Shown piece after piece: positions 27,143-39,052 of a stretch of DNA of 64,000 bases (position 1 is its first letter; each line of letters begins with the position of its first letter). The stretch lies in assembly GCA_037833965.1 (NCBI GenBank), contig AP031358.1:10858001-10922000 (forward strand), written 5' to 3'. A program made the translations under genes and the position numbers. The notes below the pieces were generated by a model. It made no database searches and was not told where the DNA came from. It saw only the letters and a program-made list of their open reading frames with translations. The DNA is from Marchantia polymorpha subsp. ruderalis. Its lineage: Eukaryota; Streptophyta; Marchantiopsida; Marchantiales; Marchantiaceae.

Positions 27143-27540
27143 GTGAATGCTCTCTCGAAAAGCTTAGAACTCCAAGACACGTCAACTTCTCGCTCCAAAT
27201 GGCGTTCGGCCTGAAATTTTGCAGGCTCGTGCGCCCTGCCCTACTCCAGCGTTCCACTAAATTTCAGCTCCAGATCACTCCGAACGTAGAAGATACAGCT
27301 CCCGTAAGAATCTCTTGCCCTCAAATCTTGAAACTCAAAACTCGAAACTCAAAATTGGACGCACTCTGACTTTGAAACTCCGTCTGACCTGAAAATTGAC
27401 AGGCTTGAGCGCTCTACCCAACGTCACAACGCCACAAAATTTCAGCCCCCGTTCACACTCGAGCCCAAAGTTACGGCCCCTGCAAGATTTGGCCCTCCCA
27501 TCTCAAAAAGCTCAGACCTCCAAGACACGTCAACTTCTCC

Positions 27541-28239
27541 TAAATAATAATAATATAAACACACTCTAACACAATGTGTTTGTATATTGTACAATATCAC
27601 TTATGGATACTGGATTCTGCTTCTCACTTTCTTGGATCTCTGAAGAAAATCTCCCCACCAAGGGACGGAACCGTTAAGATAACGAATTGTTTGAGTAACA
27701 ATAGAGGTGGAAATCTCACTTGCGATGCACAAGTGACAATGTACTCGCAGTTTATAAGTGTATCGCTGGTTGCTCTTCAACGAAGTACGTACTAGTTGTC
27801 AAGTTGACCCATTGTTTTAGGCTAAAGTTATAAGTATTGAATACGATAGTAGGGTAGCAATATATCGAGAGAAATGTTAACCGGTTGAAAGACGTGAGTT
27901 ACATCTCACAAACAATCATTTACAGTGTCGCGCAAATAGATATCATTTAAAAACATGCATTGCTGTCACATTACAATATACAGATTGCTTTCACACCAAA
28001 CATCACAATACATATATTGTAATGCACCAACACAATTGTAACACAATGATCTAAAATATTCTCAAAAATCCATCAAGACAAAATTTTCAAAATGTACACC
28101 AAATCCAATTTGTGCATCAAAGACTCCAGGTTCCAGCACTAGCTATTTCTTCCATAGCCGCAATCTCCAAGTCTCAATTTCAACAACTGAATCTTCTTCG
28201 AGACCTACTTTGAACTCTACCCATTGAGAATAAGTCTTC
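27541..28239. other. AT-rich DNA between the LINE and a gypsy relic
   Basis: No gene seen. Short ACACAATGTGTTTGTATATTG-like inverted words near 27570 and 28000-28045 are noted but have no assigned role. Confidence 0.35.
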
Positions 28240-28445
28240 TTATAGCGCTATCAGCATAAAGGCATAACAAGCATGGTGCTGACTGCGATATTGACTCTAA
28301 CTGTTATTTTTCATCCTCACTAATTACGTTATGGATATATGGATTGCGACTTAACCCATCTACTTTATCACTCCAAGTTTTTTCACCACCGTAAAATCAT
28401 ACTCTTGTAAAGTACAAGCCCATCATGCTAGCATGCATGGATTAA
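28240..28445 (-). pseudogene. Ty3/gypsy RNase H-end relic
   Basis: This stretch aligns by eye with the intact gypsy element at about 45960-46090. TCATACTCTTGTAAAG plus the following CAAGCCCATCATGC matches TCATACTCCTGTAAGA plus GAGCCCACCGTGC there. The upstream flank also aligns: CATCCTCACTAATTACG against CATCCTCCTGGCTAGTGC. Most differences raise AT content. It is the left part of a relic that resumes at 30545, separated by about 2.1 kb where the intact element has about 0.35 kb. Confidence 0.6.
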
Positions 28446-29512
28446 ATGCAACCTTGCACGGAAGCTTGTTCAATTCCATCAATCATTTTAGTGTATGATG
28501 ATGAGGGAGATACGTCAATGGAGTTTCATATATTCCTTATTTGGTCTTCAGAAAGTTACGTATTTGCACAAAGAATTTTTATTTCCCTCTATGTGACGGA
28601 AGTAAAGAGTGATAAAAATTCGACATTATAGTTTCATCACATCCTTTAAGGTTGTTAAAGCCACTCACACCATTATTTTAATAATAATTTTGATCAGTTG
28701 TTATCTGAATTCCGATGGATTTCATTGAACATGCTACAAAGCGATCATACAAAGTTGGAGCTCGCCAAATTTCGTTTTAACCTAAACATTTGTTACAGTA
28801 TACTCTATACATCACAAGTCGTGTATGTTTTGAATGTGAAGAACCTGTTAAAATTGAATGAATTAATTGAAGATCAGTGTACCTTTGGCACCAAAGTCAA
28901 GTCTTGAAATTTCTGCATACAATTGGACATTTTGTTTGGAAACAATTTGTAACCTAACCAAGGTCAAAACAACATGTGATAAATTCAACCAGGCGAGTTC
29001 CAACATTTTGACTTCTTACTTAACTTATGAACTTACAACTTTGAAAACACGGAATATTGTTCAACTAGTTTTGAAATATCAAGATCATTTTGGAAGTTTT
29101 TTTGAAAACAAAACGAAATAATCAAATAGTGGAATAACACAAGCAACTTTTGTTTGTTGTGCACCGTGAACATCAACTTTGCAATGCCTTTAGTGGATTG
29201 AGAGATTTTAGTGAAGCATTAAGGATAGGTTTCTTGTCCATTTTCAAACACTGTCCTGTACAAAGCAATTTAGTGATTTGCAGTCTAATTATTGAAGAAA
29301 ACATTTGTGAGATTTGTGCTAAACCCGATATATTATGTTTTTTTTTTCATAATAATACTTATTTTGTTGTAATACGGAAAATATGGAAAGCTCCTTACAT
29401 AGAGAGGCCTAATGATAACTGTAAAAGAGTTTCTTAATAAATAACATCTTAAACACACTTAAGATGTATTTATTGGAAAACAACGTCCAAGTAGTTCACA
29501 AACATTTTACTT
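28446..29512. other. AT-rich filler inside the gypsy relic
   Basis: No motif recognised in the plus-strand frames at 28446-29437. Together with the tandem repeat and MITE to its right it separates the two relic halves, so it is probably nested insertion DNA. Confidence 0.35.
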
Positions 29513-29782
29513 CGTAATAACTATACTTTGACTCTTGCTTCATTCTTGAAGCAGCTTGCATGAGCTACGATATAATCTTTTTTCTCATCATCATGTAGGT
29601 TAAACAATGTTTTCAAAGTCAACATATTTCAATCAATCACTATGTATCTTTGTAATAACTATATTTTGACTCTTGCTTCATTCTTGAAGCAACTTGCATG
29701 AGCTACGATATGATCTTTTTTCTCATCATCATGTAAGTTAAATGATGCTTCGAAAGTAAAAATACTTCAATCAATCACTATG
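29513..29782. repeat. Tandem duplication, two ~138-bp units
   Basis: Units begin at about 29513 and 29651. Both contain ACTCTTGCTTCATTCTTGAA, then GCATGAGCTACGATAT and TTTTTTCTCATCATCATGTA, and end in AATCAATCACTATGTA. They differ at only a handful of positions, so the duplication is younger than the surrounding decay. Confidence 0.85.
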
Positions 29783-29862
29783 TACTTGGAAGAAAGAAAA
29801 GTTCACAAGCCTTCATAAAACAAGAGCAGATGTGAATCTTGTCTTAAATTTAATAATGTGAG

Positions 29863-30494
29863 TAGACCTCGGCAAAGTAAGATAACCTTTTAGTATAAAC
29901 CTATGAAAGGTAAGGGTAAAAGTTAAAGGTTTGACTATAGGGTAAAGTAAAGGTACCCGCAAAAAACAAAAACGTGGACCCTCTCAGGATTAGTCAGAAT
30001 GTGCACATTCTCCCTAAAGATGAGATCCAGAAAATAGCAATGCAGTTTTAGCCTAATTGATAATTTTGACCGCAATCGCTGTTCTAACCAAAAACATTAA
30101 GATCGTTAGTTTTTTAACTAGGGGCCAAATTACGGCATCGATAGCAAGGGAAACATACTTCACAAATCTTCCGTTCACCACACCTAACCATTCTGCTGAG
30201 GAAGTTTTATACATGTTCTCCAGACAACACTTAGTTACAAGATGTCAGTTTGACAAATTACCAGTTTACTAAATGGGTACATTACCCTATTACCTCTATC
30301 TTTTACCCTAAACAATAGATTTACCGAGTAAACTTGAGGTATAGGTAGCTTTTAAACCTTTAAGAATCCGTACCACGGAATCGGATAATTACCCTGAGCT
30401 AGAGGTAAAGGGTAAAGGTAGACAATAGTGGTGCGAGTAAGGTAAAGGTCCATGCCTTAACCGGTTACCTTTTACCTTATCTTGCCGAGGACTA
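29863..30494. mobile_element. hAT-type MITE, copy 2 (632 bp)
   Basis: Flanked by an 8-bp TSD AATGTGAG (29855-29862 and 30495-30502). Ends are TAGACCTCGGCAAAGTAAG and, reverse-complemented, TAGTCCTCGGCAAGATAAG. Subterminal regions are rich in GGTAAAGG/CCTTTACC words, as in the shorter unit at 12772-13009. No transposase frame. It lies in the gap between the two halves of the gypsy relic. Confidence 0.75.
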
Positions 30495-30544
30495 AATGTG
30501 AGATCAATTTAATGTGAATTTAAAATGTGAATCTTGACTTTTTT

Positions 30545-31110
30545 TCTAGTTCATCTTCTCAATGACAATTTTGATTTGATTCTTTTCAACTTCTTCATAG
30601 CTTTGGCAATAATGCTAATTCCTCGCACATATTGACGGTAAAAGTGTGCAAGTTCAAAAGATGTTTCCACCATATTTAAAGTTTGTGGAATGCTAAAGAT
30701 TGACTTCGGTTTTGTTTGCTGAACTTTCAATCCTCCTAAATATATGGTATGATACAAGTGATCTATTTGCTCTTGAAAGAACTTACACATTCAAAGTTGC
30801 AATTTGAGTCCATGAATAATGCAAATGCTGTTCCTGACTTGATAGTATAGTATTATGTACAAAAATATCATCAATATAAATCTTGGCACAATCCATTCAT
30901 GCCAAGATCTAATTTCTCACTTGCTCTAATTTGGAAGGTGCATATTTTACACAAATAGTAAAAATAAACAACATCACATCCTTGCCATGTAAAACTTTAT
31001 GTCAGAAGATTGTTCTAGAATTATCTTTATCTCAAATTCGCAACAGATGACATCTAGCTCATAAATTCAAAGTTATGAAAGTCTTTGCATGATCAACCGC
31101 ATAAAAGAAA
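30545..31110 (-). pseudogene. Ty3/gypsy reverse transcriptase relic
   Basis: The minus-strand frame 30790-30551 reads CKFFQEQIDHLYHTIYLGGL, then KVQQTK and AHFYRQYVRGISIIAKAM. This mirrors CRFFQEKVEYLGHVIYPGGL, GVQQAK and YYRRYVKGFSAIAKPL of the element at 44-47 kb. Further right, a degraded YIDDI block (30860-30880, AAAAATATCATCAATATAA), CCTTGCCATG and the YHQL-region block (31030-31100) keep the same order. It is a decayed relative of that element, with substitutions biased toward A/T. Confidence 0.7.
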
Positions 31111-32840
31111 ATTTCAAGTGTACAGATTTTGTTTGTTACTTGATAGCTCCACCAGCACCACATGTGATTCTATCCTTATAATTACTATATATATCATTCT
31201 TGACTCGCGTCATCATAGTATAATCATATCTTCCATATGATATCTCCACCAACCCAGTCTAAAACCTTCACAAGTATTTCAAATCAAATATCTATTCATA
31301 TTGTGATGTGTTGATGAAACGATAGAAGATAGTTGTATTAGTTGTCAAGTCAATTCATACTCTAGATTGCTGCAATTAAAAGCCAAAAATATGTGTTACT
31401 TATCATAAACCTTATCATCTTGAGCTTTTCTTCTCCTCTCACTTTTCAGACCAATGTCAATATCCTAAATCTTCTTTTCGTTTACACTAGACTATAAAAC
31501 AAAATCTATAGTTGCTTAGTGACAACAGTTTCATTAGAACACTTCTTATGCTCTTTCATGTGTGGCTGTAGTAGCTCTCTGTCATTAAACTCCAATCAAG
31601 ATAATTGTGATATATTGAGTTGTATCACAAAGATATTTGGTAGTATCAAGTGATTTTTGTGCAAAGAAAACTCCAATTATATTTTGAAAAAGACTGTTTT
31701 TATGATTTGAAGAGATGTTAAGCATTTTCTACCTCTAGCTTGTTTTAGTAGCTAACATCAATTCACTATTTGTCAAAAATACTTTTAGGTCTCAAGAAAA
31801 TCATTTTTATTTCCTTAAAAAAGACTTATTTTTTCTTTCAATACATAATGATGATTGATATAGCATAGAATTGTTAATTGTTTTAATCTAATTGAACCTC
31901 ATAATTGTTTAAATGTTTCTAATAATACATCTCTTGAAGTCTACGTGAATTGCACAATTAGTTTGAATATTCTGTTTGATCGTAGATTAGAATATTAAAA
32001 AATAACTTGTCAGTGTAAACAAACAAAATATTAAGAAAAGATATATTAGAAATAAAAAATTTCAAAAAAAAAATTTGATATTTGAAAATTTTGAAATTTA
32101 AAATACTAATAAGAAGTCATTTTTCTTTTAAAAAATTAATTTAAATTGAATTTTTGTGATTATAAAATATTAATTTATAACTTCAAGTATATATGATAAA
32201 TTCAAATTAATGATCAAAATATTGATTAAATTTCTTGTATGAAAAATGGAAAAAAATTTATTAAAAAAATTTAAATTTAACATGATTTAAAAACTCCAAT
32301 GAGATTGCTTTAACAAGATTAGATTTACATAGAATTTATAACACTTATTTTTTCATATGAAAATATTATATATCAAGATCAAAATTGAGATTTTTAGTAC
32401 AAGCCTATTGTTCATATAAATTTGTTTTGAATCTCGCACTAGCCTTATTTAATTGTGTACATTATTTAAATGCTCAATGTTAATAAATTTGGTCATAAGA
32501 TCAATTCAAATTATAATTTATTAAGTTAGTTAATTTAAAATCAAATCTAATATATGATATGATCATCTCATTTCAACATTAAAACATCTGATTTCTTATC
32601 TTAAATAGTATATTGATATTATAACCACATCTCTCGAGTCTCAATTTAGCACACACAATTAGCTTCAATTTGTTGAGGTTAACTCAATATTTGGGTTAAT
32701 CTATTATTGTTAGCTATCCCTTGTCAATTGACACTTGGGTACTTAAATCCTAGTGTCTCTTGTGTAAATCCCGACATGCGCTTAATAAATCTATGAATTC
32801 TGCTTTGCCCTTGAACATAGATCTGATGAGGTGAACCACA
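31111..32840. other. AT-rich gene-free tract
   Basis: Long A/T-rich DNA without any frame or motif I can support on either strand. Confidence 0.45.
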
Positions 32841-32842
32841 TA

Positions 32843-33808
32843 CACTAATCTCTCGGTTAAGTATGCAAATTGATTCCAAGAAGATTTTGCGTACTTAACT
32901 GAGAGGTGCATACTTGACAATCATGTACTTTCATAGCAAGGTCCGGGCTGTCACTTTGAAATCTGAAGTCTGATGTGTGACAATGAGGGTCTAGTTTCAA
33001 CTTGCGCGTCAAGGACTATGCCTTCCAACAAATTTTGCTCCTAGAGACTTTGTATTTTTTCTATTGTTGAGAGAATCCGCCTTTAAAGTTTGTTCTCTTA
33101 CACCAAAGTCAGTGAAGCAAATATATTCATGGATTGCAATGAGTTTCCTTCGCATCACGAAACTACCCCAACTTCAAGTACAGAGCAGGGGAGCAGAGAA
33201 AACAAGTTCCGGAAGGAGTTCTAATTTTCTATTATTATCTTTAGAGTTTCTTAGTTGAAAAGTCAGACTACAATTCGTGACATGTTGAACTACACATTAT
33301 GAGATTGTTTAAAATAATATTAGTTGCAAAGAAACCTTCAAATTTCATAAAGAATGTGAAAATAGTTATGAAAATTGTTTGTGGTCAAAAATTTATACAG
33401 CCCGAAGTAAAGGTTCGACAGGAAAGTCGCGAACTATGAATTGTTTTTTTGAGTGATCCACGCTCGTATGAAGATCGACATTTCTTAATGTCAAGCTTCT
33501 AATCCCTGCGATCAACCGCCCACGGACATGGGATTTTGTATCAAGGCTAGGACTAACACAAAATCTTTCTTTTTTAACTTGTAAACAAGTTTAATAATGG
33601 GAGCAAAAATCCGAATACGTTCTGTTGAACGCTACTTAATACTATTGCCTCTTATCATGCTCACATGGAAGATCCGTGTAAAGTTTACACAAATGTTTTG
33701 AGTTTACATTATAAACCCTAAACTTGATCTGTGTCTTTTTGGAAAAAAATTGCGTAGTTAACCGGGATGCGTACATAAACGGATGCGTAATTAACTGGGA
33801 GGTTAATG
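32843..33808. mobile_element. Non-autonomous Tc1/mariner-pogo-like element
   Basis: Flanked by TA on both sides (32841-32842, 33809-33810). Ends begin with CA: left CACTAATCTCTCGGTTAAG, right (reverse complement) CATTAACCTCCCAGTTAAT, continuing to match through TAYGCA. Each end also repeats the motif GCGTAVTTAACYGRGAGG just inside, giving a local hairpin at 32851-32909. The 966-bp interior holds no transposase. TA target, CA ends and repeated subterminal motifs fit a pogo-group passenger. Confidence 0.6.
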
Positions 33809-34350
33809 TACTTGCTTTTCGTCTTGTGTTTTTTGGCTCATGTGAACTTTGTGAATTCCTACTGATGTTTTCTTGGTAAATCTGTAGTACAATTTAAATG
33901 ATGTTTTTAATGTATCTAAGTATCAAATCAACAATGTTGGTTTCATTTACAGGTTGAGTGTGAACAGCACTAATTGCTTTAATTGTTTGATATGTTGCTG
34001 AAGTGAAAAAATACTTAAGTACACATGTTGCTACTTAAAGCATGACAACATCAGACTCTACCATCCACCATCCACTATTCAAAAGTAAAGATCAAAACTA
34101 ACTATATGGTAGAAATCCTCTAGTTACAAATTCTTTCAACAGTGTGTAAAATTATGTATTTCAGTAACTCCAAATATCTCCAAAGCTAAAGTAATAAATA
34201 TGATTAATCTATAAAAAATTTGGAACATTAAAATATGTCATCATTGTTTATCATGGAAATTTTTTTGAGAATTCTTCTTTACATGGGTGATTTTTTTTAT
34301 CAAAAAATATTTATAAAGACTATTGCTTCATATATCCTCATTCTTGAATA

Positions 34351-36429
34351 CATTAGAACTTGTTTAAAATAATACTCTTGGGACCCCCCTGCCCGATTAA
34401 TTTACGAAGGTTATTAGTTTACGGAGGGTGATGTACGGCGCCTTGTATTCCTGTCAGAAACTCGCAAGGCATGCACCCCTGCACCACACAGACCACAACT
34501 ACCAACACCTTGCATCACCAAACACGACCAGCAACCCGCCAAATTGCACGCAACTGCTCTCAACATGTCCCTGCATGGAGTGAAGCACACCACAATGTCG
34601 GATAAGATCTGCATTGACTTTTGCAAGCATCATGTTGCAAACCCTAAGCTGACACAGAAACAGCTTGTCAGCTGGCTCCAGCAAAAGCACGAAGTTAAAA
34701 TCAGCCAAGGCACAGTCTACAAAACATTCAAGCAATCCGCAGAGCAGCTCCAGCTTGACTTGGAGGTTGCAAACTAGAACAGCAAACGGCAGCGTTCAGT
34801 TAAGTATCCCATAATGAAAGACCCACTCGTCGCTTGGTTCCACGGCCATCAAGACCGCGTCAACCTGAGCGGTGAACTCGTGTGTGAAGCTGCCCAACAG
34901 ATGCTCGACAAGCTCTATTCCGATCATGACCGCAGCTTCAAGTTTTCCAATAGCTGGCTCGAATCATTCAAGAAGCGCCACAAAATCCGTTCGCATTGGC
35001 GCTTCAGAGAGAGTGGTAGCGTGAACAAGCAGATCATCAATGAAAGCCTTCCTCGTCTTCGTGAAACGTTGGATAAGTTTGAGTGGAAGTATATCTACAA
35101 CATGAACGACATAGGCCTCTTTTTTTGGATGCAGGTATTTTTTACGTTCATCAAATTTCTTGGATTGTAGACAACGTGGTTCAATCTACCACAATGCCCA
35201 ACATCAGGCGGACAATTCCCTTGCCACGCGGCAACTAGAGGGCTTGAAGCAAAAGAAAGAGCTCATCACTGTGGCGGTCTGCTGCAATGATGATGACAGC
35301 GACAAGCTTCTGCTCTGGATCATCGGGAGTTTGCCAATCCAAGGTGCTTCAAAAATGTCAACCGTGGAAATCTCGGTTGCATCTACCGGAACAATTCAAA
35401 GGCTTGGATGACGCAACTGATCTTCCTTGAATGGCTTAAAGACTTTGATTGGCGAATGACTAACCGAAAAGTTCTGTTGATTCTCGACAACTGTAGCGTC
35501 CACATTTCGGTTGACGAGCTTCCCAAACGAATCACGCTTTGCAACACAACCATTCTCTACCTCCCACCGAACACAACGTCAAAGATCCAACTTTGCGACC
35601 AAGTAATCATCCGCAACTTCAAGGCCTACTTCCACCGCAGTTTCAACCGCCTGCTTCTGTAGCGTCTGGATGACAAGGTTGAGCAGCCTGAGAAGGTCGA
35701 TGTTCTTCAAGCCATTCAGATGGCAGTGCTTGCCTGGTCTACGGACATCAAGCCTACAATAATCCACAATTGCTTCCGCCATTGCAAGATTCGGTTGGAG
35801 GTAACCGATGCCATCCCAATTGACGAGAACGAGCTCCTGGATCAAGCTTTCGTGGAAGAACTGGAGTCGCAAATTTGCCAGTTCCGTTATTCCAACCCAG
35901 TGGACATCCGCAACCTGCTGAACTACCCCGCAGAAGACGAGGTTGCGTACGTCACGGATGTCTATGATGTCGTTAACGATCAGCTCAGCAACGCATCAGA
36001 CGATGGCGGCAATGCGGACGATGACAGCCAGGAGCACCCAAGTATTAGTCTCACTGAGGCTCATAAGATGCTTCAAACGCTTCAACTGTTATGGATGCAA
36101 CAGGAAGTGGATTCTCAAGACTTCCTTCCGTCCCTTCAACACATGAAGGATATCATCAGCAAGATCAATGTCAACTAGATGGTCCAGAAGGACATTCGTC
36201 GGTTCTTCAATAAATAGGCTTAATGAATACTTATCCGTCACAATTACGTAGGATTTTTTTGTTCGTATATAGTAAAATTAAATAATTTTTTTGGGGACTG
36301 CCGATTTCAATTAATGATTAAATTATGGAAGAATATTAATTTATGTATGGGCTGAGTGCGGATCAGCAAATCTGATTAATTAACGGAGGTTATTAATTTG
36401 GGGAGGATTATTTTAGACAGGTTCTACTG
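34351..36429 (+). mobile_element. Pogo-group (Tc1/mariner) DNA transposon
   Basis: A 2079-bp element between TA dinucleotides (34349-34350 and 36430-36431). TIRs of about 26 bp: left CATTAGAACTTGTTTAAAAT, right (reverse complement) CAGTAGAACCTGTCTAAAAT. Subterminal repeats of the type GATTAATTWACGRAGGTTATTA occur near both ends. The interior is clearly richer in G/C than the surrounding DNA, suggesting it arrived later than the decayed host tract. The transposase is broken. Confidence 0.8.
34544..36178 (+). pseudogene. Pogo/Tigger-like transposase, broken
   Basis: Pieces in order are an N-terminal helix-turn-helix (KLTQKQLVSWLQQKHEVKIS, 34544-34777), then a CENP-B-type second HTH (FSNSWLESFKKRHKI, 34814-35140). 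The DDE region (35160-35662) has LLILDNCSVH, and NTTSKIQLCDQVIIRNFK carries the third acidic residue. The C-terminal part runs to 36178. A TAG at 34775, loss of frame at 35170-35410 and a TAG at 35660 break it. The first catalytic block reads NMNDIGLFF where NMDETGLF is usual, so the first Asp is also altered. Confidence 0.8.
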
Positions 36430-36431
36430 TA

Positions 36432-39052
36432 ACTTGACTATTGCCGCTCCGTTCATCAAGAATGTTGAATATTCATCTCCTTCATTTTGTCACGCCATAG
36501 AAGTGTTATGAAGGGAGTAGTATAAAAGGCTTAAAACCCTTGATTCTTAATGAGTTTTCTATATTCTAGTGGAATATCAAACACAAGGTAGCTTCTTCTC
36601 CAAATGGAGTATGAATATATGGCTAATGGTCCGGATGTGAGTAACGTGGACATTCAGAAAAGAACAGAGTTATCATTTTCTTTTTCCGCAGTTTACACGA
36701 AACTGTGCGGTGAAGCATCGTTGATGAAAGGAGAGAAGTCTTCTTCCTCAAGGGAGGGAGCCACAGTGAATAACAAAGAAGTAAGGGAAGTCCCATCAAA
36801 CCGAACATGACTACGTTAGATACGAAGATTACTTTATGAGGGAATTTGGAAAGTGTGACTGTATCAGATGAAAGACCAGCAAAGAAGTTGATTGGTTCTA
36901 CATTCTGACATGTCCCATGGGCTTCCACGTGTCTGAAGATAAGAAACCTATAAAACCGACAAATGTTTGAACGAAAACTGCTTAGTTATTCCACGTGTCT
37001 CCCTTTCACCCTAAACAGCTTTCTATGAGGATATGTCCAGTACTGTACAGGTGGGACCCTACAAGTGGCCCCGTTTGAATATCGTGCAGCCGTTACAGAA
37101 GCTCCGTCACAAGTCCCAAATACGACTAGACGCAATAAGTGAGAGGTTTGGAACCCGAATGAACAGGAGGATGCCTTTCGTGTGAAAAAAGTGTGTATAA
37201 TGGTAAAAAGATCAAGCCTGTGAGACCCAAAGGATCAAAAGTCTGAAAAACACAAAACAAATAATCCAACTCCAACCATACCACAGCCACCAGGAAAGTC
37301 ATTTCTGATCCAGAAACGGCTCAAGACGTTACTCGATTAATCACCAATTTCTGTCTACGAAGCTAGAAATGGCAAGGTAACATCGTGTTCACATATGATT
37401 TAGGCTTTCTAGTGTTTCATGTTACCAACATTCTCAACTCAAAAACTTTACCTTGGTAGAAAACTAATTTGAAGTGAAATCTAGTTCTCCTAGCCGCGCT
37501 ATCCACACTAATAGCATTGCCAGCTATACAGAATAAATATTGTATACATATGTACACAATATATGATTATATATGGCCTTAATGTTCACTTAATTTATTT
37601 GCTTAACTGCTACTTTACTTGTAAAATCATTGCACCAAAAGACTCCTCTATTTGAATACAAAGGAACTCTCTAACCACAGGCGTAGGCAACATTATAGTA
37701 ACATTTGTAAAAATTCAAATAATTCCTAAAGTGAAATCAAACATTGCACAAAATCCTTCAAGAGTGCTTTTCAAATATATGATCAAAGAAAAAAATACTA
37801 TATTTTTGTGATGTAATGAAAAGCTAATCCTATGCCATAAAGGTATATTTTTTGAAACCCAAATGGCATCAATAGTTTTTTATGAGAACACCATAGACAA
37901 CTCAAATCTCCTCATGAAAAGACTTCAATTTCATACAAAGTGAATAAACATACTTGCATTTGGTAGTATTGAGCTAATATTCTCCCAAGTGCTATCGTAG
38001 TGGGCTTATGAATTCAATTGATTGCATCAAAGAAGTTTGGTTCTAGATTCAAGAAAAACTAAATTTTTTTTTAGTCATGTTGATGTTTGCCTCCACAAGA
38101 CCTAAAAAATATCTAGGTTCCAATAGTATCCACTTCAACTTAACAACCTTTTGATTATCTTGTTCTATTTTATTCCCCAAATCAAACAACTAATTAGTAA
38201 ACCCAACCTACTGAGGCAGCTTTTACATACCCTAACACTCATATATAGTCTGAAATAAGTGGAATCATGAAATATGGTACATATGAAATAGTGTCATCTT
38301 CATTTCACCTACACAAATTTGGTGACTTAGTTTTTTCGAACATAAATCACTAGGAAACTCATCAACCCGGAAACACCACGGTAAACAAATATTTACTTGT
38401 TTTCAACCTGTCTTGTACAGTATATAAGATTATATCTTTTCGCAAGGGTTTTATCAGCTCTTAGTTTTTTTTATCATGCCTGGGTGTACAAAGAATAAAA
38501 AATGTACATAATGCTCCCATCAAATGATAGGAGTATTCTGTAAATCTTTGAAGAAATCATCGGACTAAGGATATTTAAATGTCTGATCGAGGATTTGGCA
38601 AGGAGACATAAATTTAAAAGAAATTTTCAATCTCAAAGAATTTTTTCCTTGAGGGGAAGTCTAATCATCGATAGAGGTTATATAAAGATTTATCGCCTTT
38701 GATCGGTTGGAAAAGCTCTGCAGTTTTGTCATGCTCACTTTAGAAATATGGATAATTCCTTTCATCAACATATTATCGCTTACATGTATTATATCTCATA
38801 TGAATAACTAATTAGCCGCTAACTTACAATGTGAGTGTTCAGTTTTGCTTTCTACCTTGCAGTTAGATCTACATATACAATACACTTTGATGGATTAAGA
38901 GACTATACATTCATTCTTAACGAATTTGATCATTTCCCATAACACAAGAGCTCACTTTCACTTTTGGTATGAAGAAAATGCAGGCTCATGGGTTTTGGTT
39001 GGAGCTTGCATTAAGTGTTTTTGAATGAGACCATCTACTTTTATGTAATAGC
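36432..39052. other. Mostly AT-rich intergenic DNA
   Basis: A TATAAAAGG box at about 36522 lies roughly 80 bp before ATG 36604, which opens a 68-codon frame. Inside it AAAGAA|GTAAGGG (about 36779) looks like a splice donor. This could be a first exon, but I find no second exon and no domain, so I do not call a gene. A LINE tail fragment at 37199-37262 is listed separately. From 37.3 to 39.0 kb I see nothing. Confidence 0.35.
37199..37262 (-). mobile_element. Severely 5'-truncated LINE copy (3' end only)
   Basis: AAGATCAAGCC, then GACCCAAAGG, ATCAAAAG and CTGAAAAACACAA recur in the order and orientation found at 23102-23160, the 3' end of the LINE. Only about 65 bp remain. Such short 3' fragments are typical products of aborted target-primed reverse transcription, which suggests the family has inserted more than once. 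Confidence 0.75.

Larger units (their letters stand above)
23078..27540 (-). mobile_element. L1-type LINE, frame-broken
   Basis: Minus-strand non-LTR element with 5' region (about 27540-27150), ORF1, ORF2 and a short 3' end terminating in an (AT)n tail at 23074-23096. The 5' region contains a diverged internal repeat: CCAAGACACGTCAACTTCTC occurs at both about 27172 and 27520. ORF1 has an in-frame stop and ORF2 several frameshifts, so this copy is inactive. The last ~65 bp recur at 37199-37262. Confidence 0.85.

Noticed and set aside
34351-36429. Functional host gene derived from pogo (CENP-B-like domestication)
   Set aside because: TIRs and TA duplications are still present and the frame is broken by stops, so it is a dead transposon.
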